From an uncultured Gemmatimonadota bacterium (GTDB lineage Bacteria; Gemmatimonadota; Gemmatimonadetes; Gemmatimonadales; Gemmatimonadaceae), in NCBI GenBank assembly GCA_946479015.1, contig CAMLEQ010000159.1, positions 1 through 7,960 of the forward strand: DNA of 7,960 nucleotides, given 5' to 3'. The notes below the pieces were generated by a model. It was not told where the DNA came from, did no database searches, and saw nothing but the letters and a program-made list of their open reading frames with translations. Position numbers and translations under genes: made by a program. Each line of letters starts with the position of its first letter. Within the stretch, counting starts at the first letter, position 1. This document shows, one piece after another, positions 1-5,525 of the stretch.

Positions 1-157
1 CCGAGTACCAGAGCAGCGTGGTGGGGAGGAAGATGAAGCCGAGGATCGGCCAGAGGATCGAGGAGAACATCCCCTCGAACCAGCGCGTGAAGAACCAGAG
101 CAGCGCCACGACGATGCGCGGCGTCACGAGCGCGAGCACGACCATGATGCACGGCAT
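1..157 (-). CDS. Small membrane protein, N-terminal part (runs off left edge)
   Basis: This is the first 52 codons of a gene whose remainder lies outside the window. The ATG start at 157 is set by an AGGAG ribosome-binding site 7 bases upstream; a second in-frame ATG at 145 is less likely. The visible protein is strongly hydrophobic: one membrane segment at about residues 5-23, a short polar stretch with Arg25 and Glu28, then a second at about 31-50 rich in Phe, Leu and Trp. There is no signal-peptidase site, so it should stay in the inner membrane. It begins 11 bases after the stop of the secreted hydrolase, and that stop directly precedes the ribosome-binding site, so the two are probably translationally coupled. 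I do not recognise a family from this fragment, and the function is unknown. Confidence 0.75.
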   Translation of the reverse strand, partial: MPCIMVVLALVTPRIVVALLWFFTRWFEGMFSSILWPILGFIFLPTTLLWYS

Positions 158-164
158 GGCGCGT

Positions 165-169
165 CTCCT
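165..169 (-). promoter_or_regulatory. Ribosome-binding site AGGAG for the left-edge membrane protein
   Basis: AGGAG on the minus strand lies 7 bases before the ATG at 157. It starts within the TGA stop codon region of the upstream hydrolase, which fixes the start and suggests translational coupling. Confidence 0.65.
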
Positions 170-1092
170 CAGCCAGTGGGTGGGCTCCAGGCGTGGTGCG
201 CGCGCAGGAACTCCTCGATCCGGCGCTGCGCGTGGATCGTCTCGGCGTCGGAGAAGTCCTTGTCCGCATGTCCGCCGCCGGGGATCGTGATCAGCTCTGT
301 CGGAACGCCGGCGCGCGCGAGTGCGTCGCGGAGCCGCACCGACTGCTGGTACGGCACCGCCCGGTCGGAGTCGCCGTGCACCATGATGATCGGCGGCAGC
401 CCCGGGCGCACGTAGCGGAGCGGCGAGAGCTTGGTGGCGAGCTCGGCCCTGTCGGGGCGCTGGCCGATCCAGTCGGCCGCCCAGTGCCGCCGGTTCGGAC
501 CATCGATGAGCTCGCGGACGTCGGTGATCCCGTACCAGTCGACGATCGCCGCGATGTGCGGCTCGGGGGCGCTCGCGCACGGGCCGTCGAGGCCATCGGA
601 CGCTCGGAGCATCCCCGCCATGAGCGCCAGGTGCGCGCCGGCGGACTCGCCGGCGAGCACGACGCGCGATGTGTCGAGCCGGTAGCGCTTCGCCTGCCCG
701 GCGAGCCACCGCACCGCGCACCGCGCGTCCTCCACCGCGGCCGGCGCGGGCGCGTCCTTCGTCAGGCGGTAGTCCACGTTCGCCACGGCGTATCCCATCT
801 CGAGGTACGCGATCAGGTTCGCGATGATCATCTCCCGCCTTCCGTGCTCCCACCCGCCGCCGTGGAAGTAGATGAACAGCGGGTGCGTGCCGGGCGCTCG
901 CGGCACGTAGAGATCGAGCTTCCCCTCCCAGCCATCCACCGTGCGGTAGGTGAGATCGGGCTCGCCGTGGTAGCGGAGCCGCACCACGATCGACTGGTCG
1001 GATGCGGCGGCGTCCTGCGCGTGGAGCATCGGCGGGGCGGCGAGCGTGGCCAGCGCGGCGGCGAGCAGGGCGGTGCGGTATCGGCGGATCAT
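169..1092 (-). CDS. Secreted alpha/beta hydrolase (esterase/lipase family)
   Basis: This is a 307-residue serine esterase of the alpha/beta-hydrolase fold, similar in layout to the hormone-sensitive-lipase and acetyl/feruloyl-esterase (BD-FAE-like) groups. Residues 1-25 form a signal peptide with an Arg-rich start, an Ala/Leu core and a probable cut after HAQ near residue 26, so the enzyme acts in the periplasm or outside the cell. The oxyanion-hole motif HGGGW is at 77-81, and the nucleophile elbow GESAG is at 148-152 with Ser150 as nucleophile. The likely acid is Asp243 in HGDSD (239-243), and the likely catalytic base is His275 in PGGGH. All catalytic elements are therefore present. The substrate is probably a short-chain or carbohydrate-linked ester, but cannot be read from the sequence. 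The gene starts 7 bases after the TrmO-like gene, whose stop overlaps its ribosome-binding site, so the two are probably co-expressed. Confidence 0.9.
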   Translation of the reverse strand: MIRRYRTALLAAALATLAAPPMLHAQDAAASDQSIVVRLRYHGEPDLTYRTVDGWEGKLDLYVPRAPGTHPLFIYFHGGGWEHGRREMIIANLIAYLEMGYAVANVDYRLTKDAPAPAAVEDARCAVRWLAGQAKRYRLDTSRVVLAGESAGAHLALMAGMLRASDGLDGPCASAPEPHIAAIVDWYGITDVRELIDGPNRRHWAADWIGQRPDRAELATKLSPLRYVRPGLPPIIMVHGDSDRAVPYQQSVRLRDALARAGVPTELITIPGGGHADKDFSDAETIHAQRRIEEFLRAHHAWSPPTG

Positions 1093-1099
1093 CTTCCGC

Positions 1100-1105
1100 T
1101 CACCT
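1100..1105 (-). promoter_or_regulatory. Ribosome-binding site AGGTGA overlapping the upstream stop codon
   Basis: AGGTGA on the minus strand matches the tail of the consensus AGGAGGTGA and lies 7 bases before the ATG at 1092. Its last three bases are the TGA stop of the TrmO-like gene, a typical arrangement for coupled translation. Confidence 0.6.
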
Positions 1106-1648
1106 GCGCTCGAGCTTCGGCGCGTCGCCGAGTGCCCGCGCGATGCTCTCGCGCCCCACCTTCAGGTCGATCACCGGCGTGCCGTCGATCGCATCCAGCC
1201 CGCTCACCACCAGTACCGGGCCGCGCACCTCCACCAGCGTCACCTCGGAGATGGCGAGCGGGTTCGGGCGCGCCGGCGTGCGCGCGGCGAACGGTCCCAC
1301 CACCTTCCGGTCGAGCCCCCGCTCGAACGCCGTCTCGAGCCCCCCCGCGGCGTGCGCCCACCAGATCACGGTGAGCGACGTCTCCTCCGCCACGCCGCGG
1401 AGAAAGCGCGTCATCCCCGGCACGAGGTGGATCTCCGAGCGCAGGTCGCGGCCGATCGCCACGCCGCGCCCCTCGCGCGCGAGCTGGTTGCGCACGATGC
1501 CGATCGGCCACACCTGCAGGGGCGCGGCGTCGCCGAAGAGGCAGCGGGTGCACACCGGCTGCCCATCCACCTCGCGGAGGGCGGCGCGCTCCGTCTCCCG
1601 CCCGCACTCCGAGCAGCGGGCGAGCGCCTCCGTCGCTGTATGCGTCAT
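1100..1648 (-). CDS. TrmO-like tRNA methyltransferase with N-terminal zinc ribbon
   Basis: This 182-residue protein belongs to the TrmO/TsaA (YaeB, UPF0066) family, S-adenosylmethionine-dependent enzymes that methylate N6-threonylcarbamoyladenosine at tRNA position 37. The family core runs from about residue 46 (WPIGIVRNQ) to 163. Hallmarks are PGMTRFLRG (77-85), LTVIWWAHAAGG (92-103), GPFAARTPARPNPLAIS (118-134) and VSGLDAIDGTPVIDLK (148-163). Ahead of it lies a four-cysteine knuckle, C12-x2-C15 and C33-x2-C36, which should bind zinc and is not part of E. coli TrmO. The ATG at 1648 keeps this knuckle intact, although no good ribosome-binding site precedes it. The gene sits 33 bases after DUF1697 and 7 bases before the hydrolase, probably in one operon. 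Archaeal and delta-proteobacterial UPF0066 members vary in substrate, so the exact tRNA target is inferred. Confidence 0.85.
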   Translation of the reverse strand: MTHTATEALARCSECGRETERAALREVDGQPVCTRCLFGDAAPLQVWPIGIVRNQLAREGRGVAIGRDLRSEIHLVPGMTRFLRGVAEETSLTVIWWAHAAGGLETAFERGLDRKVVGPFAARTPARPNPLAISEVTLVEVRGPVLVVSGLDAIDGTPVIDLKVGRESIARALGDAPKLERR

Positions 1649-1681
1649 GTCATCGATTCTGGTTCGAGTGTCGGTCCGGCA

Positions 1682-2224
1682 TCACGCGCCGACGAGGGCC
1701 GCGAGCTTGCACACGGTGTTCCAGTTGCGTCCCGTGCCCCGCGTGCCGAGCGTGCGCTCGATGAGCGCGGTGGTGAGGCGCGAGCGCCCGACCCCGTCGG
1801 GGTACACGAGATAGGCGTGCCGCCCATCGACGCCGGCGATCTCCCGCCCCGTGATCGCCTTCCGCAGCGCCTCCGCGCGCTCGGCGCCCGGCGCGTCCTT
1901 CAGGAACATCACCAGGAGATGGCCGGGATCGCGCTTCGCCGCGTCGGGAAAGGGGTTGCCCGCGATCACGCGCTCCCACTCCGCGGCCGTGCGGATGAAG
2001 AAGTCCGTCCGGAGCGCGAGACGCTGCTCCATCTCCTGCTCGAGCAGCCGCTCCAGCGTCGCGCTCGAGCGCCGGCCGCCGCCGAAGACGACGTTGCCGG
2101 TCTGGAGCAGCGTTCGGGGATCGGCGAAGCCCAGCTCCGTGAAGAGGGCGCGCAGGTCGGCCATCGCCACCTTCGAGTTGCCGCCGACGTTGATGGCGCG
2201 GAGGAGCGCGATGTGGGTGGTCAC
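1682..2224 (-). CDS. DUF1697 family protein
   Basis: This 180-residue protein matches the DUF1697 family in length and in its conserved blocks: LLRAINVGG at 7-15, a block around SKVAMADLR at 17-25, TLLQTGNVVF at 38-47, NPFP at 90-93, and the C-terminal TRGTGRNWNTVCKL at about 161-174. Family members are cytoplasmic proteins of about 180 residues with no established activity, so no function is assigned. The start is GTG at 2224; the upstream sequence is purine-rich (GAAGAAGAGAGAG), but there is no clean ribosome-binding site. It heads the leftmost tight gene run: TrmO follows after 33 bases, then the hydrolase and a membrane protein. The 117 bases before it carry a perfect 11-base tandem repeat and could hold its promoter. 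Confidence 0.85.
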   Translation of the reverse strand: MTTHIALLRAINVGGNSKVAMADLRALFTELGFADPRTLLQTGNVVFGGGRRSSATLERLLEQEMEQRLALRTDFFIRTAAEWERVIAGNPFPDAAKRDPGHLLVMFLKDAPGAERAEALRKAITGREIAGVDGRHAYLVYPDGVGRSRLTTALIERTLGTRGTGRNWNTVCKLAALVGA

Positions 2225-2243
2225 GGCTCGGAGCTGCTCTCTC

Positions 2244-2265
2244 TTCTTCGCGGGTTCTTCGCGGG
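2244..2265. repeat. Perfect tandem repeat, two 11-base units
   Basis: Two adjacent copies of TTCTTCGCGGG (plus strand) lie at 2244-2254 and 2255-2265, starting 20 bases upstream of the DUF1697 start codon. On the coding strand this reads as a doubled CCCGCGAAGAA. It could be a two-site operator in direct orientation or a simple duplication. A shorter version of the same pattern precedes the methyltransferase gene at 3970-3987. Confidence 0.6.
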
Positions 2266-2341
2266 ACGGGACGGCGACGCCCGGCGTGGGGCATCACGGG
2301 TCGCAGCCCGGATGATGACCGCCGGGCGATGTGCTGTCCAG

Positions 2342-2746
2342 CTAGGCGCCGGCCGGAGGGAGCAGCGACACGAGGCGAGCCGCCAGGTCGCGCAGCCGCG
2401 CCGCGGCGTCGGGCGTGTGCTCGGCGACCTCGTCCGCCGCTTGCCGCAGGGCGCTCACGTCCTGTTCGGTGACGCCGAACGGCTGCCGGTGCATCGCCAG
2501 CGCCGCGAGCGCGTGCCGCGCGGGGGGCGGCACCGCCACGCGGTCGTGGGCGCGGCTCATGAGCGTGACGCAGTCGTCGTACGTGATCCCCATCTGTGCC
2601 ACGTACTCCGTGGCGTCGTCGCTCTGGCGTCGTTCCGCCTTCCCTTTCGCCCACGCGTCGATGGCCGATGCGGACTGCCGGTAGTCCACATCCTGCCACT
2701 GCTCCGGCGTCAGCGCCGCGGGAATCTCTCGCGCGCGATCGCTCAC
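2342..2746 (-). CDS. Hypothetical protein, 134 residues
   Basis: I do not recognise this protein. It starts at GTG 2746, supported by a strong GGGAGGG ribosome-binding site close upstream (GGAGG 4 bases away). It has no signal peptide or membrane segment and should be cytoplasmic. The N-terminal half is polar with LTPEQWQDVDYRQSASAIDAWAKGK at about 12-36 and a single Cys59; the C-terminal half (77-130) is Ala/Leu/Arg-rich and looks helical. Codon third positions are GC-rich like its neighbours, supporting a real gene. It follows the DinB gene by 34 bases, with a small hairpin between them, so it is probably co-transcribed with it. Confidence 0.7.
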   Translation of the reverse strand: MSDRAREIPAALTPEQWQDVDYRQSASAIDAWAKGKAERRQSDDATEYVAQMGITYDDCVTLMSRAHDRVAVPPPARHALAALAMHRQPFGVTEQDVSALRQAADEVAEHTPDAAARLRDLAARLVSLLPPAGA

Positions 2747-2756
2747 CTGCCCTCCC

Positions 2757-2774
2757 GCCGGCCGCGTGGCCGGC
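2757..2774. repeat. Seven-pair hairpin abutting a ribosome-binding site
   Basis: The arms GCCGGCC (2757-2763) and GGCCGGC (2768-2774) pair perfectly around a GCGT loop. The hairpin begins 6 bases past the DinB stop and ends exactly where the GGGAGGG ribosome-binding site of the next gene (2750-2756) begins. No T-tract follows, so a simple terminator is unlikely; it could protect the upstream message or tune translation of the next gene. Confidence 0.5.
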
Positions 2775-2780
2775 CGCGAT

Positions 2781-3269
2781 TCAGGGGGCGCCCACCAGCG
2801 CGTCGATCTGCGCGAGATGGTGGCGCAGGTGCCCCACGTAGTCGCGCACGAAGTACTCGAGCGTCGCCGGCTCCTCCGCCGGCACCGTGCGCCACGCGAT
2901 CTGATCGAGGTTGTGCCGCGCGCGCTGGCGCGACCAGTCGTCGGCGGAGATGCGGTCGATCACCCGGGCCACGTGCAGGTTGTAGCCGCGCCACAGCTCG
3001 AGCAGCGCCGTCCACTCCGCCTCCTGGTAACCCTGGCGCGCCACCCAGTCATCCTGTTCGTAGGGGAGGAAGACCAGGTCCTTCTGGAACTGGGCGCGCA
3101 CGAAGCGCTGGTGATTGTGGGCGGCCGAGTCGATGAGGTGGCCGACGATCTCGCGGGGCGACCACTTGCCCTCGCCGGGGCGCCGGCCGTTCACCGCATC
3201 GGGGATGGCACGCAGTCGCGCGTACGCCTCGTTCACCGTCGCGCGGAGCTCTTCGGCTGTCTGGTTCAC
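2781..3269 (-). CDS. DinB-like metal-binding protein (DinB_2 / four-helix bundle)
   Basis: This 162-residue cytoplasmic protein fits the DinB/YfiT superfamily, four-helix bundles that bind a divalent metal through three histidines. Visible markers are WSPREIVGHLIDSAAHN at 36-52, giving His44, and YFVRDYVGHLRHHLAQID at 139-156, giving His147 and His151 as the other likely ligands. Many members are putative thiol-dependent (e.g. bacillithiol or mycothiol) transferases, hydrolases or stress-induced proteins; this sequence alone does not fix the cofactor. The start is GTG at 3269, chosen because the family N-terminus begins here, though the upstream ribosome-binding site is weak. It is 34 bases from the following hypothetical gene and 124 bases after the methyltransferase gene, with a long hairpin in that gap, so it probably begins a new unit. 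Confidence 0.85.
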   Translation of the reverse strand: MNQTAEELRATVNEAYARLRAIPDAVNGRRPGEGKWSPREIVGHLIDSAAHNHQRFVRAQFQKDLVFLPYEQDDWVARQGYQEAEWTALLELWRGYNLHVARVIDRISADDWSRQRARHNLDQIAWRTVPAEEPATLEYFVRDYVGHLRHHLAQIDALVGAP

Positions 3270-3295
3270 CGCTGCATCATCCGTGTACGAGCCAC

Positions 3296-3334
3296 GAGCG
3301 GGGCGCGGCCATGTCCGGTGGCCGGCGCCCGCTC
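3296..3334. repeat. Long interrupted hairpin between methyltransferase and DinB genes
   Basis: Nested inverted repeats pair GAGC (3296-3299) with GCTC (3331-3334), GGGCGC (3301-3306) with GCGCCC (3325-3330) and GGCCA (3307-3311) with TGGCC (3319-3323), leaving single-base bulges at 3300 and 3324 and a 7-base loop. That is 15 pairs in total. It sits about 60 bases beyond the methyltransferase stop. There is no T-tract on the coding strand, so it is either a GC-rich terminator without a U-run or an RNA-stabilising structure. Confidence 0.5.
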
Positions 3335-3393
3335 ACCGATCTCGAAGATGGACGAGGGTGGACGCGTCGTCCAGCGAACGCGCGGGTGCGCGC

Positions 3394-3966
3394 TCAGAAC
3401 ACGAACGGGACGAGCGCGGCCGTATCCCGGCGATACTGGTCGAATTGCGGGAACGTCTCGCGAAGCCGGGAGTCCTCCAGCACCACCTTGCGTACGATCC
3501 CTACGAGCGCCAGCGCGACCGCGAGCACGGCGCGCCACTCGCCGATGGCCACCGCCGAGCCGACCAGCGCGAGGAGGAGCCCCGAGTAGATCGGGTGTCG
3601 CACCCATCGGTAGGGGCCCGTGGTGATGAGCGTGTGCTCGTTCTTCACCGTCACCGCCGCGCTCCAGTTCCTGCCGAGGTGCCGTCGCGCCCAGGTCGCG
3701 AACCCCAGTCCCGCGGCGGTGAGGGCGACGCCGAGCATCGCGAGCACCGTGCTCGGCGGCAGGAAGCGTTGGCGCAGGACCGGCGGCAGGCGCCCCGGCG
3801 TGGCCATGAGAATGGCGGTGAGGAGGAAGGGAACGCGGTGGAGGAGCTGCGACGGGAGCGACTCGCGCCAGCGCGTCTCCTTCACATTTCGCGCGGCGAT
3901 CCACCAGTAGACCAGCCAGACGGCCCACAGCGCCGCGATGATCGTTTCCGGGTTCGGCTCGAGCAT
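3394..3966 (-). CDS. Isoprenylcysteine carboxyl methyltransferase-like membrane methyltransferase
   Basis: This 190-residue integral membrane protein resembles the bacterial ICMT/PEMT-like methyltransferase family, which methylates small or lipid substrates using S-adenosylmethionine bound at the C-terminal end. Hydrophobic segments lie at about 7-25, 44-56, 72-92 and 128-160. The signature GPYRWVRHPIYSG at 117-129 and the downstream ED pair (Glu164, Asp165) within VVLEDSRLRETFPQFDQYRRDTAALVPFVF are the usual cofactor-binding and catalytic region. The ATG at 3966 starts just before the first membrane helix. The reading frame stays open upstream to 4317, but that stretch is Arg-rich shadow sequence overlapping the next gene. 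A GAAGA just before the ATG is a weak ribosome-binding site. Bacteria lack CaaX prenylated proteins, so the true substrate is unknown. Confidence 0.85.
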   Translation of the reverse strand: MLEPNPETIIAALWAVWLVYWWIAARNVKETRWRESLPSQLLHRVPFLLTAILMATPGRLPPVLRQRFLPPSTVLAMLGVALTAAGLGFATWARRHLGRNWSAAVTVKNEHTLITTGPYRWVRHPIYSGLLLALVGSAVAIGEWRAVLAVALALVGIVRKVVLEDSRLRETFPQFDQYRRDTAALVPFVF

Positions 3967-3969
3967 ACA

Positions 3970-3987
3970 TCTTCGGGTTCTTCGGGC
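3970..3987. repeat. Near-perfect 9-base tandem repeat just upstream of the methyltransferase start
   Basis: TCTTCGGGT (3970-3978) and TCTTCGGGC (3979-3987) are adjacent and differ only at the last base. On the coding strand they give a doubled CCCGAAGA. The pattern resembles the 2244-2265 repeat but lacks its extra CG. Because it lies directly before the ATG it also contributes the weak purine-rich ribosome-binding site. Confidence 0.45.
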
Positions 3988-3990
3988 GCT

Positions 3991-4013
3991 CCGCCGCGGC
4001 GATCGCGCGGCGG
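3991..4013. repeat. Eight-pair GC-only hairpin in the methyltransferase leader
   Basis: CCGCCGCG (3991-3998) pairs perfectly with CGCGGCGG (4006-4013) around a 7-base loop. It lies about 25 bases upstream of the ATG at 3966 in the 134-base gap 3967-4100. A second, weaker inverted repeat (GCACC / GGTGC) occurs further upstream, near 4040-4060. Chance pairing is common at this GC content. Confidence 0.4.
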
Positions 4014-4100
4014 TCGCGGGCACCGATGTGGCCAGCAAGGCACCACTACGGTGGGGTGCGCCGATTGGTGTCGGGGTCGCGCGGGAAAGAGTGGCACGTA

Positions 4101-4547
4101 TCAGCCATGCGGCCCGTGGGGCTCGCCCCCGTGCTCGTACGCGCGGCGCACCGCGGAGGAGAGCGCGAGGCGGTGGGAGGGCGCGGAGGGCTCGCGTCCG
4201 AGCAGCTCGCCCTCGAAGCGCGCGATGTAGTCGGCGAGGTGCTCGATCGGCTCGCCGCGATCGAGGCGGGCGCAGAGCTCGAGCGCCAGGCTGTCGGCGT
4301 GGTCCGCCTCCGTCCATCCGGCGGCGTGCAGCGCCGCGCGCACGCCGGCGAGGCGCGTACCGACCACCTGCCCCTCGATATCGAGCTGCATGCAGAGGAG
4401 GCCGATCGCCGCGTCGCGCCCGTCGTCGGCGGCGAGTTGGAGGACGCCGTCGGCCTCGGCGCGTTGGAGTCCCGCATCGAGCACGCGCCAGAGCGCGGTG
4501 TCGCGCCAGCGCGAGAATGGATCCACTGTCACCAGATGCTCCGTCAC
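4101..4547 (-). CDS. Hypothetical helical protein, 148 residues, His-containing tail
   Basis: I do not recognise this family. The GTG start at 4547 is chosen because AAGGA lies 7 bases upstream and because the open frame beyond it overlaps the lipoprotein gene. It lacks a signal peptide or membrane helix. The sequence is rich in Ala, Leu, Glu, Asp and Arg and looks fully helical: for example DTALWRVLDAGLQRAEADG (17-35), then LALELCARLDRGEPIEHLADYIARFEGELLG (about 87-117). Near the middle, IGLLCMQLDIEGQVVGTRLAG (about 48-68) is the least polar part. The C-terminus has four histidines within YEHGGEPHGPHG, which could bind metal, but this is speculation. It begins 32 bases after the lipoprotein stop and is probably co-transcribed with it. 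Confidence 0.7.
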   Translation of the reverse strand: MTEHLVTVDPFSRWRDTALWRVLDAGLQRAEADGVLQLAADDGRDAAIGLLCMQLDIEGQVVGTRLAGVRAALHAAGWTEADHADSLALELCARLDRGEPIEHLADYIARFEGELLGREPSAPSHRLALSSAVRRAYEHGGEPHGPHG

Positions 4548-4554
4548 CCGTTGT

Positions 4555-4559
4555 TCCTT
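4555..4559 (-). promoter_or_regulatory. Ribosome-binding site AAGGA selecting GTG 4547
   Basis: AAGGA on the minus strand lies 7 bases before the GTG at 4547, the only candidate in this frame between the end of the lipoprotein gene (4580) and the conserved-looking coding region with a good ribosome-binding site. Confidence 0.55.
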
Positions 4560-4579
4560 CACGACATAGCGAACGGGCG

Positions 4580-5077
4580 TCAATCTATCGGCAGCATCTC
4601 CTCGATGACCACCCGTCCAGCGATCGGCTGCCGAAACACTCTGCCGAGCGGCAACTCCGGGCGGCAGACCCATGGGCCCGTGTAGGATTTCCGGATACCG
4701 GGGTCGCGCGTGGTGATCAAGGTATCCACGATCGGGCTTGCAAGCACGACGCGGAGCGAGTCGGTGTCGAGCCACGTCGCCTGCACCTGCTGCGCGTCGA
4801 CCGTGGTGTCCGCGAACGTGTTGGTCCCACCGGCCGCGCGGAGCCGCGTGAGTTGCAGACGGACCTCGCCCGCCCAACCGCCGCCGAGCGCCACGTCGGG
4901 GGGCAGATTCAGAAAGACCTCACAGGTGAGCGTGTCCCCCGTGGCCGAGTCGGGCGCGCTGGCGATCGCCGTCGCGAAATAGGAGTGGTGCGACCCGATC
5001 GGCGGCGGTTCCACCGACGAGTCGTGGCACGCCGAGAGTACCAGTGCGATGGCCGCGATCGTGACGGCTCTGGCCAC
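4580..5077 (-). CDS. Predicted lipoprotein (165 residues)
   Basis: From the GTG at 5077 the product opens with a compact lipoprotein signal: a charged start with Arg3, a hydrophobic core TIAAIALVL, and the lipobox LSAC with lipidated Cys17. GGAGG lies 5 bases upstream, favouring this start over an ATG at 5107 that would add ten polar residues. The mature part has a Pro-rich linker, then a Thr/Val/Asp-rich, probably beta-strand domain with two more cysteines, Cys52 and Cys138, that could form a disulfide. Asp18/19 sorting rules differ between phyla, so inner versus outer membrane is uncertain. I recognise no family, and clear similarity to the other lipoprotein here (7061-7639) is not visible by eye. 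Upstream sits the two-helix membrane gene across a 163-base gap with strong hairpins. Confidence 0.8.
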   Translation of the reverse strand: MARAVTIAAIALVLSACHDSSVEPPPIGSHHSYFATAIASAPDSATGDTLTCEVFLNLPPDVALGGGWAGEVRLQLTRLRAAGGTNTFADTTVDAQQVQATWLDTDSLRVVLASPIVDTLITTRDPGIRKSYTGPWVCRPELPLGRVFRQPIAGRVVIEEMLPID

Positions 5078-5080
5078 AGC

Positions 5081-5087
5081 TCCCTCC
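5081..5087 (-). promoter_or_regulatory. Ribosome-binding site GGAGGGA selecting GTG 5077
   Basis: GGAGGGA on the minus strand, with GGAGG ending 5 bases before the GTG at 5077. It supports the short lipoprotein signal peptide rather than a start at 5107. Confidence 0.65.
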
Positions 5088-5151
5088 GTGGTGTCGGATG
5101 GTTGCACATCGGGAGTGATGTTCGAGCTGGGAATCTGTGGCGCGGCAGGCG

Positions 5152-5165
5152 GCCCCGCCAGGGGC
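5152..5165. repeat. Small GC hairpin next to the 30-base palindrome
   Basis: GCCCC (5152-5156) pairs with GGGGC (5161-5165) around a 4-base GCCA loop. On the minus strand it follows the large palindrome after 7 bases, so the two may act together as a tandem hairpin terminator or mRNA-end structure for the gene at 5241-5519. Confidence 0.45.
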
Positions 5166-5172
5166 GGGCGGG

Positions 5173-5202
5173 CTGCCGTCGTCAGGCGCCTGACGACGGC
5201 AG
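5173..5202. terminator. Perfect 30-base palindrome, possible bidirectional or U-less terminator
   Basis: The 15-base arm CTGCCGTCGTCAGGC is followed at once by its exact reverse complement, giving a fully self-complementary 30-base sequence centred between 5187 and 5188. Transcribed, it would fold into a stem of about 13 pairs with a 4-base loop. It sits 38 bases beyond the stop of the two-helix membrane gene and 95 bases before the next lipoprotein gene, a natural terminator position, but no T-run follows on either strand. A dyad-symmetric protein-binding site is the main alternative. Confidence 0.5.
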
Positions 5203-5240
5203 GCGAGATCGCGCCGCCGTGCGCGAGTGCGCCAGGTCTC

Positions 5241-5519
5241 CTATCGGTCGCCGCGCCGCTCGCCTCGCCGGTAGGCCGCGAGCAGGCTGAGGAGGATGCC
5301 GCCGTTGCCGAGCCCCATGCCGCCGTAGAACGCGACGCGGCCGGCCGTGGGGTCCGTGGTGTGGACGCTCCAGAGAATGGCGAGGATCCCGGCGGCCGCC
5401 CAGCCGAAGCACTCGAGCGCCGTCCGCGCGAGGTCGCGCCGGCGGTCTCGCTCCGCGGCCGCGCGCTCAGCGGCGCGCTTGCTCGCGAGCTCCGCGAGGA
5501 TCTCCCGGGGGAGCGGCAT
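5241..5519 (-). CDS. Two-helix membrane protein with WSxHTT motif (copy A)
   Basis: This 92-residue protein begins with a charged, probably helical or coiled-coil segment rich in Ala, Arg and Glu (residues 8-36), followed by two membrane helices at about 38-51 and 62-82 and a basic tail RRGERRGDR. The connecting loop carries WSVHTTDPTAG (50-60), and the second helix is glycine-rich (GGMGLGNGG, 66-74). A closely matching protein is encoded at 7684-7960: the two align without gaps, with roughly 21 identical residues out of 54 over residues 38-91 by my hand count. The ATG at 5519 has no ribosome-binding site, but a TATACT box ends 6 bases before it, consistent with a leaderless message. The frame is open upstream to 5579, but this would disrupt the match to the second copy. 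The function is unknown. Confidence 0.8.
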   Translation of the reverse strand: MPLPREILAELASKRAAERAAAERDRRRDLARTALECFGWAAAGILAILWSVHTTDPTAGRVAFYGGMGLGNGGILLSLLAAYRRGERRGDR

Positions 5520-5525
5520 GCGGTC

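Noticed and set aside
1650..2699. A 349-codon minus-strand frame overlapping DUF1697 and the 134-residue gene
   Set aside because: It is in another frame from both real genes and has low-complexity Arg/Gly/Ala content.
1046..3136. A 696-codon open frame on the plus strand
   Set aside because: It runs opposite five genes with clear families or ribosome-binding sites (esterase, TrmO, DUF1697, DinB and the 134-residue protein), is dominated by Arg, Ala, Gly and Pro, and matches no domain; such long shadow frames are expected at this GC content.
3967..4317. N-terminal extension of the methyltransferase gene by 117 codons
   Set aside because: The extension is Arg-rich, overlaps the gene at 4101-4547, and the family-like first membrane helix begins at the ATG at 3966.
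3938..5290. A 450-codon open frame on the plus strand
   Set aside because: It is antisense to the helical protein and lipoprotein genes, is extremely Arg-rich, and crosses the intergenic palindrome; it has no recognisable domain.
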